Part shown: positions 25,541 to 33,916 of the stretch, piece after piece | Layout of the letters: each line of letters starts with the position of its first letter | Numbering within the stretch: the first letter of the stretch is position 1 | From: Candidatus Aminicenantota bacterium | GTDB lineage: Bacteria > Acidobacteriota > Aminicenantia > Aminicenantales > Aminicenantaceae | Length of the DNA stretch: 64,000 bases | Assembly: GCA_020344415.1 (NCBI GenBank) | Contig: CP070825.1 | Span: forward strand, 2,624,225 to 2,688,224 | Reading direction: 5' to 3' | The notes under the pieces: generated by a model | Seen by the model: only the letters and a program-made list of their open reading frames with translations | Told to the model about the DNA's origin: nothing | The model's database searches: none | Program-made: the position numbers and the translations under genes

Positions 25541-26329
25541 TTATCTAATTTTTTCTTTAGCCTCTTCCCAAATTTCATCCATTTCTTCAAGAGTTGCCTG
25601 GCCCAACTCTCTCCCCCTCTCTTTCAATCTTTCCTCGATGAACTTAAACCTTTTGATAAATTTTTTGTTCGTTCCCCTGAGAGCGATCTCAGGATTTATG
25701 CCTAAAAGTCGAGAGACATTGACCATTGAAAAGAAAATATCGCCGAGTTCACGGAATACTTCTTCTTCCTTTTTTTCCTCCAACGCTCTCTCCAGCTCAG
25801 AGACTTCCTCTTTTACTTTTTGAAGTGCCTGTTGAGGTTGTTTCCAGTCGAATCCATAAGAGGAAACGCTAAGCCCGATATGAAAAGCAGCAAGAAGCGA
25901 GGGAGAGGAATCTGATATGCCATCCAAAAGAGACTGCCTTTCTTTTTCCTCTTTCTTTTGCCTTTGCCACTCATCAAGAACTCTCTTCGAAGTTCTGATA
26001 AGTTTTTCTCCAAATACATGGGGGTGGCGTCTAATCATCTTCTGATTAATCCCTTCTAAAACATCTGTTATAGTGAATTCTCTCTTTTCTTTATATATTC
26101 TGGCCAAAAAAACAACCTCCATAAGTACATCGCCCAGTTCTTCAGCTAGAGTTTTCGCATCCTTCGAAGTTATTGCATCTAAGGCTTCGTAGACTTCTTC
26201 TAAGAAATAGTTAGATATTGACTTCTCATCCTGCTCCTTATCCCAGGGACATCCGTGTTCGCCCCTGAGTGTATCCAGGATTTTTATAAGTTGTTCAAAT
26301 TTTTTCCCTGCAGTTTCAGCTTCTTTCAT
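25541..26329 (-). CDS. mazG: Nucleoside triphosphate pyrophosphohydrolase MazG
   Basis: MazG hydrolyses (d)NTPs to monophosphates and pyrophosphate, lowering abnormal nucleotides and affecting ppGpp levels. The protein of about 262 residues has two MazG domains: the first with LRGEHGCPWDKEQDEKSI and the EEVYEALDAI metal-binding helix, the second with EVSELERALE and ELGDIFFSMVNVSRL. ATG 26329 is chosen because GGGAGA lies seven bases upstream and the protein then begins MKEAETAGKKF. An earlier ATG (26380) lacks a good site. Divergent from the DUF1844 gene. Confidence 0.92.
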   Translation of the reverse strand: MKEAETAGKKFEQLIKILDTLRGEHGCPWDKEQDEKSISNYFLEEVYEALDAITSKDAKTLAEELGDVLMEVVFLARIYKEKREFTITDVLEGINQKMIRRHPHVFGEKLIRTSKRVLDEWQRQKKEEKERQSLLDGISDSSPSLLAAFHIGLSVSSYGFDWKQPQQALQKVKEEVSELERALEEKKEEEVFRELGDIFFSMVNVSRLLGINPEIALRGTNKKFIKRFKFIEERLKERGRELGQATLEEMDEIWEEAKEKIR

Positions 26330-26458
26330 TGTTCTTCTCCCTTGAATTACTAAAGAGATTATTGTAATATTTTTTTCCAATCAGACAAAGATATTTCGAA
26401 TTAAAAGAAACCTCAAACTTCAACTTTTTTTAAAAATTCTTTTAAACGGGGATAAAAC

Positions 26459-26803
26459 ATGAAAAAAGAAAACAAAGGAAAAAACAAAGAAAAAGACAAG
26501 AAGAAAGAAACAAAAGAAGAAGAATCCGCTGGACGGGAAAAAATTATACCCCCACTCGATTTTAGTTCTCTTGTACTGCCTTTTTATACCCAGGCAATAA
26601 TAAAGCTGGGCCTGGCAAGAGATCCTATCACAAATAAAGAGGCGGAAGATTTGGATTTGGCCAAAAGGTTGATCGATCTTCTTGATCTTTTAAGGGAGAG
26701 GACCGAAGGAAACTTGAAGCCAGATGAGGAAAAATTTTTAAACGCCTGTCTTCAGCAGCTCAAGATGAATTACATGGAAAAGGCCAATATAATCAAAATA
26801 TGA
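26459..26803 (+). CDS. DUF1844 family protein
   Basis: The first 25 residues or so are almost pure Lys/Glu, a disordered charged tail like that of the partial protein at the window start. The remainder, IIPPLDFSSLVLPFYTQAII and then LGLARDPITNKEAEDLDLAK with NACLQQLKMNYME, matches the helical DUF1844 family whose function is not known. The gene lies five bases before ribF, so the two are probably co-transcribed. It could assist another protein through its helices, but no role can be assigned. Confidence 0.8.
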   Translation: MKKENKGKNKEKDKKKETKEEESAGREKIIPPLDFSSLVLPFYTQAIIKLGLARDPITNKEAEDLDLAKRLIDLLDLLRERTEGNLKPDEEKFLNACLQQLKMNYMEKANIIKI

Positions 26804-26807
26804 GCTT

Positions 26808-27740
26808 ATGAAAGTTATTCACGGATTCGAAAACTTTTCTTCCTTATCCAGAGATACAGTCATCGCCATAGGGAATTTCGATGGTATTCACCTAGGGCAT
26901 CAAAAAATACTGAAATTTCTGGCGGAAAAAGCCAAAAAACTTGATCTCGCCTCCCTTGTTCTGACTTTTTCTCCTCATCCAGAAAAAATCCTTGGCAGAG
27001 CCCGAATAAAAATGCTCCAAACTCTCGATCAAAGAGTGCAAAAGATCATAAAATTCGGCATTCAAGCCGTACTAGTCGTATCCTTTGATGAAAAATTTTC
27101 AAGCCTCTCCAGCCAAGAATTCATCCGAAAAATTGTGGTAAATATTCTAAGAGCAAAAGCAGTTATTGTTGGAGAAAACTTCCGGTTTGGCAAGGGTCGA
27201 GAGGGGGACATCTCCCTCCTCAACGGCCTGGCTTCAAGATATAATTTCCAGGTCTTTTCTTTCCCTTCAGTTAAAAAGGACAATATGATAGTGAGCAGCA
27301 GCATGATCCGAAATCTTCTCGAAAAGGGAAAAGTAGAAAAGGCTAATCTCTTGTTGGGGAGATCATACGAGATAGTCGGAAAAGTTATAAAGGGAAAGGC
27401 CATAGGAAAATCTCTCGGTTTTCCAACTGCCAATATTCAAAGTGAAAACGAGATTGTGCCCTCAGGAGTTTTTATTACCTCTGTCGCGATAAACGCAAAG
27501 ACCTTTCCCTCCCTCACTAATGTAGGAATCTGTCCGACCTTCAGCCAACAGGAGACAAACATAGAATCGTTTATCATTGACTTCGACCAGGACGTCTATG
27601 GAGAGAAAATAAAGGTAGATTTCTTAAAAAAAATCAGAGACGAAATGAAATTCGCGACACCTGATGAGCTTTCTTCCCAGATTAAGAAGGACCTAGAAAC
27701 TGCAAAAGCCTATTTTAAGGGGATAGGCTACTTTTTCTGA
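26808..27740 (+). CDS. ribF: Bifunctional riboflavin kinase / FAD synthetase
   Basis: RibF converts riboflavin to FMN and then FAD, cofactors needed by the flavoproteins of the 41-53 kb cluster. The N-terminal nucleotidyltransferase domain has IGNFDGIHLGHQKIL and VGENFRFGKGREGD. MIRNLLEKGKVEKANLLLGR leads into the C-terminal kinase domain with IGKSLGFPTANI and the metal-binding 'PTAN'. Length (310) is normal. It follows the DUF1844 gene and no FMN riboswitch is seen upstream. Confidence 0.95.
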   Translation: MKVIHGFENFSSLSRDTVIAIGNFDGIHLGHQKILKFLAEKAKKLDLASLVLTFSPHPEKILGRARIKMLQTLDQRVQKIIKFGIQAVLVVSFDEKFSSLSSQEFIRKIVVNILRAKAVIVGENFRFGKGREGDISLLNGLASRYNFQVFSFPSVKKDNMIVSSSMIRNLLEKGKVEKANLLLGRSYEIVGKVIKGKAIGKSLGFPTANIQSENEIVPSGVFITSVAINAKTFPSLTNVGICPTFSQQETNIESFIIDFDQDVYGEKIKVDFLKKIRDEMKFATPDELSSQIKKDLETAKAYFKGIGYFF

Positions 27741-27872
27741 GAAGTAAACGAAGGACGTTCCCCAAGGTACCACACCTAGGCTTTTCTATCTAGCGTGAAT
27801 AATTCACAAAAACTGCCTCTTTCGTTTTTTCCAAATCCTTGATAGTTAATATATTTCTCTTTTTCTCTCTTC

Positions 27873-27963
27873 AAGTCTTTGGGAATGGGGGAAGCGACCT
27901 TAAAGGTTGGAATTTAAATGGTGTTAACAATCTTTTCGGGAGCGAAACCAATCCCAAAGACTT
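27873..27963 (+). ncRNA. Candidate structured RNA upstream of pyrR
   Basis: AAGTCTTTGGGA (27873-27884) and TCCCAAAGACTT (27952-27963) are perfectly complementary over 12 bp, and TGG/CCA extends the stem after an A.A mismatch. The enclosed 67 nt include a small hairpin ACCTTAAAGGT and two related segments, GGAAGCGACC and GGGAGCGAAACC. It does not match any riboswitch I recognise. It could be a leader element for pyrR or a separate small RNA; the strand is assumed. Confidence 0.4.
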
Positions 27964-28017
27964 CTCTACTTGACTTTTTTCCTCAGTTATTGCATTTTCT
28001 TAAAGAACTATGAGCCA

Positions 28018-28033
28018 TTCCTTCAAGAAGGAA
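28018..28033 (+). other. Small hairpin before pyrR
   Basis: TTCCTTC (28018-28024) pairs with GAAGGAA (28027-28033), followed nine bases later by a run of five T's. It could be a weak attenuator but the geometry is poor for intrinsic termination. Confidence 0.35.
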
Positions 28034-28064
28034 CAAAGCCCCTTTTTAGATCAGGAGTTACCTT

Positions 28065-28619
28065 ATGGAAGAAAAAATTAAAGCTAGAGTAATGGATTCC
28101 CGCAAAATAAAGAGAGCCATCCATAGGATGACCACGGAAATCATCGAGCGCAACCGTAATCTAAAAAGTTTAGTCATCGTGGGAATAAGGACAAGAGGGA
28201 TCTACCTAGGAAAAAGAATATCAAAGCTGATTAAAGACCTAGAAAAGATAGATATCCCTGTTGGAGTATTGGATATAACACTTTACAGGGATGATTTCTC
28301 CGAGTTAGAAGCCCAGCACATGGTCAAAAAGACAGAGATAAAATTCACTGTGGCGAAGAAAGATGTCCTCCTTGTCGACGATGTCTTGTTTACAGGCAGA
28401 ACGATACGAGCGGCGATGGATAGCCTGATCGACCTGGGGCGGCCGAAGACAATCCAGCTTCTAGTTCTTATCGATCGTGGCCATCGCGAGCTCCCGATCA
28501 GAGCCGATTATGTCGGAAAATTTCTTCCAACTTCAAAGCGAGAAATCGTTCAAGTCTGTCTAAAAGAAATCGATAAAAGCGACGAAGTCCTGATTACAGA
28601 ACCTGCGGGGATGAAATAG
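28065..28619 (+). CDS. pyrR: PyrR bifunctional pyrimidine regulator / uracil phosphoribosyltransferase
   Basis: PyrR binds UMP/PRPP and in some bacteria attenuates pyr operon mRNA; many also convert uracil to UMP. The 184-residue protein has the PRPP-binding motif [20 protein letters not shown] near residue 103 and the typical LYRDDFSE and [18 protein letters not shown] segments. It heads pyrR-pyrB-pyrC. No standard PyrR binding loop was recognised in the leader, so regulation here may be by another means, possibly the stem-loop at 27873-27963. Confidence 0.93.
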   Translation: MEEKIKARVMDSRKIKRAIHRMTTEIIERNRNLKSLVIVGIRTRGIYLGKRISKLIKDLEKIDIPVGVLDITLYRDDFSELEAQHMVKKTEIKFTVAKKDVLLVDDVLFTGRTIRAAMDSLIDLGRPKTIQLLVLIDRGHRELPIRADYVGKFLPTSKREIVQVCLKEIDKSDEVLITEPAGMK

Positions 28620-28629
28620 GGCAAAAACC

Positions 28630-29568
28630 TTGATCTTCAAGCAAAAACACCTGCTCGGAATTCAGGACCTATCCCCTCCCGAAATAAAGACAGTTCTGGA
28701 TACGGCAGAATCATTTTATGAAATTTCCATGCGAGAGGTGAAAAAGGTCCCCACACTGCGCGGAAAAACGATCATCAACCTCTTCTTTGAACCGAGCACT
28801 CGAACTCGGAGTTCTTTTGAATTGGCGGCCAAACGGTTGAGTGCAGACATCGTCAATTTCAGCAATCAGGCAAGCAGCATAGTAAAAGGAGAAAGCTTAA
28901 GGGATACCATCTTAAACCTGGAGGCTATGAATCCAGACGCCATCATCCTCAGGCATTCTTCCTCTGGGACTCCCCGTTTCGCTACAACTTTTTGCCGTTC
29001 CCACATCATTAACGCCGGAGACGGAGCTCATGAACATCCGACTCAAGCTCTTCTCGATGCATTTACTATTAAACAAGCGAAAAAGAACATTGAAGGCCTT
29101 AAAATCCTTATAGTCGGAGATATCCTTCACAGTCGAGTTGCACGGTCAAACATATTCCTCCTGCGAAAGATGGGAGCGAAGGTGGTTCTTGTTGGTCCTC
29201 CTGCTCTCCTTCCCGTTGAGTTCAAAAAATTTGGAGTGGAGATAGATTTTAATTTTGAGAGAGCTATAAAAGGCGCAGATGTTATCATGATGTTAAGGCT
29301 CCAGCTGGAAAGACAGAGAAGGAATTTCTTCCCGTCAATTCGAGAGTATAGAAATCTCTACAGCTTGACTGCAGAAAGATTCCGCCGGGCAAAAAGGAAT
29401 GCCATTATTATGCATCCTGGTCCTATAAACAGGGGTGTTGAAATCTCAGCTGATATGGCTGATTCTGTGAAATCAGTCATCCTCAAACAGGTTGAAAACG
29501 GGATTGCCATCAGGATGGCAGTTCTCTACCTTTTACTAGGAGGGAAAAAAAGTGAGCCTACTGATTAA
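28630..29568 (+). CDS. pyrB: Aspartate carbamoyltransferase catalytic subunit
   Basis: PyrB makes carbamoyl aspartate, the committed step of pyrimidine synthesis. The 312-residue protein has the carbamoyl-phosphate loop [20 protein letters not shown], the '[10 protein letters not shown]' segment and the [11 protein letters not shown] motif. The start is TTG 28630, ten bases after pyrR, with no good ATG nearby. No regulatory subunit pyrI is adjacent, and pyrC follows with a 17-base overlap. Confidence 0.95.
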   Translation: MIFKQKHLLGIQDLSPPEIKTVLDTAESFYEISMREVKKVPTLRGKTIINLFFEPSTRTRSSFELAAKRLSADIVNFSNQASSIVKGESLRDTILNLEAMNPDAIILRHSSSGTPRFATTFCRSHIINAGDGAHEHPTQALLDAFTIKQAKKNIEGLKILIVGDILHSRVARSNIFLLRKMGAKVVLVGPPALLPVEFKKFGVEIDFNFERAIKGADVIMMLRLQLERQRRNFFPSIREYRNLYSLTAERFRRAKRNAIIMHPGPINRGVEISADMADSVKSVILKQVENGIAIRMAVLYLLLGGKKSEPTD

Positions 29569-30871
29569 GAATGGGAGGGTGATTGATCCTTCTTCCGGAA
29601 CAGACGAGACGCTGGATATTTTAATAGATAAAGGAAAAATCGCAGAAATTAAGACAAAAATCGATGCTGAAGAGCCAAAAATCATTGATGCTTCAAGATT
29701 AGTAGTCGCTCCAGGCTTTATCGATATGCATGCCCACCTGAGAGAACCGGGTCAGGAAGACAAAGAAACCATAAGCTCAGGTGCTCTTGCTGCAGCCAAA
29801 GGGGGTTTTACTACCCTCGCCTGCATGCCAAATACTTCTCCTGTTAATGATAATCAAGGAGTCACCGAATACATCCTCTCCGAAGCAAAGAAGAAGGCTG
29901 TGGTCAATATATATCCTATTGCCTCTATAACTAAAGGGCAAAATGGCAAAGAGCTCGTTGATATGGCTGATTTGATAGATTCAGGGGCCATCGCCTTCTC
30001 TGATGATGGCCTTCCTGTAGAAAGCAGCGATGTCATGCGCCGTGCTCTGGAATATTCGAAGATTCTAAATACTCTTATCATTGATCATTGTGAAGATAAA
30101 AACTTAAGTGGCAAAGGAGTGATGCATGAAGGGTATTATTCCTATCTTTTCGGAATGAGAGGAATCCCCTCTTCTTCAGAAGAGACAATGGTAGCTCGAG
30201 ACATAATACTGGCAGAAAAGGCTAACGCAAGAATTCACATCGCCCATCTGAGTGTTAAGGGAGCTACGAATATTGTCAAAGATGCAAAGAAAAAAAAGAT
30301 AAAGGTTACAGCTGAGGTCACTCCTCACCACCTTTTTCTAGCCGATTCTTGTCTTGAAAATTACGAAACAAATTTAAAGGTAAATCCACCCCTGAGAGGC
30401 AAAGAAGATGCTAAGGCTTTAATCGAAGCAATAAAGGATGGAGTTATTGATGTCTTTGCAACGGATCATGCCCCTCACACACCTGACGAGAAAAATGTTG
30501 AGTTTGATAAAGCCCCTTTTGGAATAAACGGTCTGGAAACAGCTGTTTCTCTCTTGCTGGATAAGCTTGTAAGCAAAAATGTCATTTCTCTCCAAAAATT
30601 CATTAAAATGATATCCACCAATCCAGCCCTCATTCTTAGGCTCGAAAATAAGGGCAAAATATGTGTGGGATCAGATGCTGATCTCACCGTTTTAAACCTT
30701 CGTAAAGAAATTGTCGTTGATGTTAATGAATTTAAATCTAAAAGCAGGAATAATCCGTTCGATGGCTGGAGATTAAGAGGGGCTCCTGAAATGACAATCG
30801 TAGGGGGAAAAATAGTCTATCCCTTCTCCTCCCCTAGAAAATTGTCAAAGCCCAAGGGAAAACAGAAATAG
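29552..30871 (+). CDS. pyrC: Dihydroorotase
   Basis: PyrC closes carbamoyl aspartate to dihydroorotate. The 439-residue, class I-like protein has the metal-binding [16 protein letters not shown], the DDGLPV segment, the metal His near HIAHLS and the catalytic Asp in [13 protein letters not shown]. It starts at GTG 29552 with AGGAGG upstream, inside the end of pyrB, which suggests translational coupling and perhaps a PyrB-PyrC complex as in Aquifex-type systems. The last is inference. Confidence 0.95.
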   Translation: MSLLIKNGRVIDPSSGTDETLDILIDKGKIAEIKTKIDAEEPKIIDASRLVVAPGFIDMHAHLREPGQEDKETISSGALAAAKGGFTTLACMPNTSPVNDNQGVTEYILSEAKKKAVVNIYPIASITKGQNGKELVDMADLIDSGAIAFSDDGLPVESSDVMRRALEYSKILNTLIIDHCEDKNLSGKGVMHEGYYSYLFGMRGIPSSSEETMVARDIILAEKANARIHIAHLSVKGATNIVKDAKKKKIKVTAEVTPHHLFLADSCLENYETNLKVNPPLRGKEDAKALIEAIKDGVIDVFATDHAPHTPDEKNVEFDKAPFGINGLETAVSLLLDKLVSKNVISLQKFIKMISTNPALILRLENKGKICVGSDADLTVLNLRKEIVVDVNEFKSKSRNNPFDGWRLRGAPEMTIVGGKIVYPFSSPRKLSKPKGKQK

Positions 30872-30878
30872 AATCCTC

Positions 30879-31625
30879 ATGAAAACAAACTTCCAGCAAT
30901 TTGAAAAAAAAATAGGTTTCCATTTCAAAAACAAGAACCTTCTATGCCAAGCTTTAATTCACAGTTCCTATGCCTATGAGAACCAGGAAGAGGTTGAATC
31001 AGACAACGAAACCCTAGAATTTTTGGGTGATTCAGTCCTCGGCATGATAATTGCTGATTTTCTCTATTCTACTTACGTTGAATCTAGCGAAGGAGAGCTT
31101 TCCAAACTCAAATCCACAGCAGGAAGCACGTCCTCTCTCTGCTCCTTTGCCAAAAAAATTAAGCTAGATAAATATATTCTACTTGGAAAAGGGGAACAAA
31201 AAAGCGGCGGAAGGAAAAAAAAGACTATCCTAGCAGGAGCCTTTGAAGCTGTTATTGCCGCCATTTATCTGGATGGAGGACTGGTGGAAGCAAGAAATTT
31301 TCTTCTCCCTTTCCTGCAATCTCTGCTAAAAAAAATCAAAGTCAAAGATTTCTTTATTAACAACTACAAGTCGGCTCTACAAGAATATTTCCAAAAGGAA
31401 AACTTGCCCGCCCCTGTTTATAAAACTATCACGTCAACGGGTCCTGATCACAAGAAGAACTTTGTTGTTGAAGTCCTATCTGAAGGCGGTTCTTTAGCAA
31501 AAGCAAAAGGTCATTCCAAAAAAGTTGCCGAACAAAAAGCCGCCCAGAAGGCACTCAAAAGTCTGATGGGGAAGAAAATAAGGATACTCACCTCTGATAC
31601 ATTTTTCTTGAAGAGGAAAAAGTGA
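30879..31625 (+). CDS. rnc: Ribonuclease III
   Basis: RNase III cuts double-stranded RNA, including rRNA precursors. The N-terminal catalytic domain has the signature LEFLGDSVLGMIIADFLY, with Glu and Asp metal ligands, and the later GAFEAVIAAIYLDGG. A C-terminal double-stranded-RNA-binding domain (YKSALQEYFQ to VAEQKAAQKALKSL) follows. The 248-residue length is normal, with a short basic tail. It is transcribed with the pyr genes and its stop overlaps the next GTG start. Confidence 0.95.
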   Translation: MKTNFQQFEKKIGFHFKNKNLLCQALIHSSYAYENQEEVESDNETLEFLGDSVLGMIIADFLYSTYVESSEGELSKLKSTAGSTSSLCSFAKKIKLDKYILLGKGEQKSGGRKKKTILAGAFEAVIAAIYLDGGLVEARNFLLPFLQSLLKKIKVKDFFINNYKSALQEYFQKENLPAPVYKTITSTGPDHKKNFVVEVLSEGGSLAKAKGHSKKVAEQKAAQKALKSLMGKKIRILTSDTFFLKRKK

Positions 31626-31960
31626 TCGAATCCTATGCCTTTGGCCGTATGGTTATTGATGGCCACCCCTACACCTCTGATCTGATCATTTTTCCGGGCA
31701 AGATAAATGATTCCTGGTGGCGAATATCAGGCCATAGTGTAGCTCTCAAAGATATTGAAGGCGCTTTTCTGGAAGAGCCCGAAGTCATAATTATAGGGAC
31801 CGGCTACTCCGGCTTGATGAAAGTGGAAGAAGAGGTGAAGAGTCTCGCTCGATCAAAAGGAATAGAGCTTATCATCGAAAAAACAGAAAAAGCCACGCAG
31901 GCCTTCAACACGATTTCAACCCAAAAAAAGGCAATCGGAGCGTTTCATTTAACTTGCTAA
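31622..31960 (+). CDS. Mth938-like (DUF498/AAMDC) domain protein
   Basis: The 112-residue protein has the Mth938 pattern: YAFGRMVIDGHPYTSDLIIF, WWRISGHSV, then PEVIIIGTGYSGLMKVEEEV and KATQAFNTISTQKKAIGAFH. The family adopts a compact alpha/beta fold; related proteins occur as NDUFAF3 in complex I assembly, but the bacterial role is undefined. It starts at GTG 31622 overlapping the rnc stop. It is likely the last gene of the pyrR operon. Confidence 0.85.
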   Translation: MIESYAFGRMVIDGHPYTSDLIIFPGKINDSWWRISGHSVALKDIEGAFLEEPEVIIIGTGYSGLMKVEEEVKSLARSKGIELIIEKTEKATQAFNTISTQKKAIGAFHLTC

Positions 31961-31972
31961 AGTTTATTTTTT

Positions 31973-32020
31973 TTGGCGTTACTTTTTTGTATTATTATTA
32001 TATTGAACTGAATAATTCAG
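31973..32020 (+). promoter_or_regulatory. Predicted promoter with palindrome at the transcription start
   Basis: TTGGCG (31973-31978), 17 nt and TATTAT (31996-32001) would start transcription near 32008, exactly where CTGAATAATTCAG (32008-32020) begins. This palindrome has 6-bp arms around a central A and shares TGAATAATTCA with four other sites. It could be an operator or a 5' mRNA hairpin. Confidence 0.45.
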
Positions 32021-32026
32021 GATAGA

Positions 32027-32677
32027 ATGGCAAAGTGCTCAAAGTGCAATAAACGAAAAGCAAAGCGGTACTGTATTGCCATAGGTGAACATCTATGCAG
32101 CCTTTGCTGCGGCCTTCTAAGGGAAAAGGAAATCCACTGCCCTCCAAATTGTACTTTTCTAGAAAAACACAGACCTTACCAGGAAAAGCGAATCATTGAA
32201 AAAAAACGGCCTGTCATCTCAAGAAGAATATCCCATGAAGAAGAGATTTTAAGTGACGAAAGAATGGCCTGGCTTGCTTTTCACATCGAGGCACCGTTGA
32301 AAGAATACAGTGAGACGAAAGAATCCTTCAGAGATAAAGAGGCCATTTTAGCCCTGGAGTATGCCAAGGAAAAAATTGAAAAGGGCAAGGGATTCCTCAT
32401 TATTCCAAATGGAAAAAGTGGACCTAAAGATGAAGTGGGCGAAGCCATCTATCAGAACGTTGAGAAATGCCGGTATGAAAAAAAGATTATCCTCCCAGGT
32501 GAAGCAGGGGCATATAAAAAAGAAGATAAGATCCAATGTCTTGAGCGGATCATACTTTCGGTGAAATTATTGGCTAAAGATAACCTTGGAGGCAGAAATT
32601 ATATTAAAAAACTTCACGAGCGCTTCTCAAAGATCGACGAATTGTCCCGCATGAAAAAAATCAGCCCTATCACTTAA
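32027..32677 (+). CDS. Cys-rich zinc-finger-like protein of unknown function
   Basis: The N-terminus holds seven Cys in a tight pattern (CSKCNKRKAKRYC, CSLCCG) and two more in IHCPPNCTF, consistent with one or two zinc sites. The rest (about residues 55-216) is charged and helical with no recognised domain. I know no name for the family. It has AGGA upstream of the ATG and its own predicted promoter. It converges with the AI-2E-type permease gene. RNA or protein binding is plausible from the zinc site but is not shown. Confidence 0.65.
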   Translation: MAKCSKCNKRKAKRYCIAIGEHLCSLCCGLLREKEIHCPPNCTFLEKHRPYQEKRIIEKKRPVISRRISHEEEILSDERMAWLAFHIEAPLKEYSETKESFRDKEAILALEYAKEKIEKGKGFLIIPNGKSGPKDEVGEAIYQNVEKCRYEKKIILPGEAGAYKKEDKIQCLERIILSVKLLAKDNLGGRNYIKKLHERFSKIDELSRMKKISPIT

Positions 32678-32684
32678 ATTCACC

Positions 32685-33728
32685 TTATTTACTCATAAGC
32701 TCGCCCACGAAGTTGAGATTAGGAACATTACTGCATACAATCTTTATAATAGCAGCCATGGGCACAGCAAGAATCATTCCTGGAATTCCCCATAGCCAGC
32801 CCCAGAAAAAGAGAAAAAACAGAACAACAAGAGGACTCAACCCCAATCCTTCGCCCATTAACTTTGGTTCTACAAAGTTTCCTATAGTCATCTGGATTGA
32901 ACCAAGAATTAAAAGAATCCAAAAAGCTGTCCAGAGTGTATCGAATTGAAAAGCTGCAATGATTAAGGGCAAGAGAGTGGCTATAATGGATCCAACAGTG
33001 GGAATATAATTCAGCAGAAATGTGAAAAAGCCGAAAACGATCGCAAAATCTACACCAAAAATCATTAACACTATGGTCGCTAAAGTACCTGTGATAAGGC
33101 TTACAACAGTCTTTATAGCCAAGTACTTTTGGATTTGGCTATCAATGTTCTGAATAACGTCGATGATTTTTGATCCTCTGCTCTCATCAAAAGTCATTTT
33201 GATTTTTTCTTTTGTCCTCCCTCGGCCTGCCAAGATAAAAATAAGAAAAACGAAAATTAAGAAAAGATTGGACATAAAAGAGAAAAAAGGACCCAGAGAG
33301 GAAAGAAAAAAACCTCCAATTTTGTTGATATCCAGTTGACCTACCCAGTCTACAGACTCCCAATTAAGGCTAGTCAGTTTGAATTTCTCCTGAAGATTAA
33401 TCAAAATTGAACTGATCTTCTGACCATATTTAGGAAATTCGGAGGCAAAAGCTTTACCGCTCGAGTAAAAAAGCGCTCCCAAGAGATAAATAATAGAAAA
33501 TGTAATGATTAGGAGAAAAATGACAGAAACAACCTTGGGGATCTGCAAACGATTCAAAAAATCGAGGACAGGATAAAGTATAAACGAGAGAAAAATAGCC
33601 AAAAAAAAGGGAAAAAGAACAGGTTTGGCCAGGCGCAAAACAACTCCTCCGATAAAGACAACAATAATCACTAGAGAGCCGGCGATAACTTTATTCCCTT
33701 GCATGAGTTCTCTCAGAGCTTTCATCAT
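32685..33728 (-). CDS. AI-2E family (PerM-like) membrane permease
   Basis: The 347-residue protein has about eight membrane helices. Signatures include PFFLAIFLSFILYPVLDFLN, the long amphipathic middle with FPKYGQKISSILINLQ, NYIPTVGSIIATLLPLIIAA and the GIPGMILAVPMAAIIKI end. The family exports diverse small molecules or ions (AI-2 export by TqsA is one case); the substrate here is unknown. Divergent from the receiver-GGDEF gene at 33917 across a 188-nt gap holding motif copy C. Confidence 0.87.
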   Translation of the reverse strand: MMKALRELMQGNKVIAGSLVIIVVFIGGVVLRLAKPVLFPFFLAIFLSFILYPVLDFLNRLQIPKVVSVIFLLIITFSIIYLLGALFYSSGKAFASEFPKYGQKISSILINLQEKFKLTSLNWESVDWVGQLDINKIGGFFLSSLGPFFSFMSNLFLIFVFLIFILAGRGRTKEKIKMTFDESRGSKIIDVIQNIDSQIQKYLAIKTVVSLITGTLATIVLMIFGVDFAIVFGFFTFLLNYIPTVGSIIATLLPLIIAAFQFDTLWTAFWILLILGSIQMTIGNFVEPKLMGEGLGLSPLVVLFFLFFWGWLWGIPGMILAVPMAAIIKIVCSNVPNLNFVGELMSK

Positions 33729-33797
33729 TATAGCCTATTTGAGACTGAATTCAAAACAATTCAAGCAAATTCAAAATTGCAGATAAAAAATGAATAT

Positions 33798-33828
33798 CAC
33801 CCCCTTATTCACCTGGAAAGGCGATTGA
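33798..33828 (+). promoter_or_regulatory. Conserved CACCCC-N19-GATTGA motif, copy C (upstream of receiver-GGDEF gene)
   Basis: CACCCC 33798-33803 and GATTGA 33823-33828 flank 19 nt with interior TTCACCT. It shares an extended upstream AAAATTGCAG (33772-33781) with copy D. The motif ends 88 nt before the GTG start. Confidence 0.7.
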
Positions 33829-33916
33829 CCGCTATTTTCTGAAATGTATAGAATTTGAAAAATTGAATATTCGTATAACAAAAAAGAATTTAACTTTTTT
33901 GGGCTAGGTACTAACA

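Larger units (their letters stand above)
27741..28064 (+). other. Intergenic region between ribF and pyrR (no gene)
   Basis: This 324-nt gap holds no credible coding region. It contains GTGAATAATTCAC (27795-27807), a large stem-loop at 27873-27963, a weak TTGACT (27970-27975) with a poor -10, a small hairpin at 28018-28033, and CAGGAG (28052-28057) as the pyrR ribosome-binding site. No PyrR-binding anti-antiterminator consensus was recognised. Confidence 0.6.

Noticed and set aside
27741..28064. Classical PyrR attenuator before pyrR
   Set aside because: No PyrR-binding loop consensus or terminator with a U-run was recognised; the stem at 27873-27963 is therefore listed only as an unassigned element.
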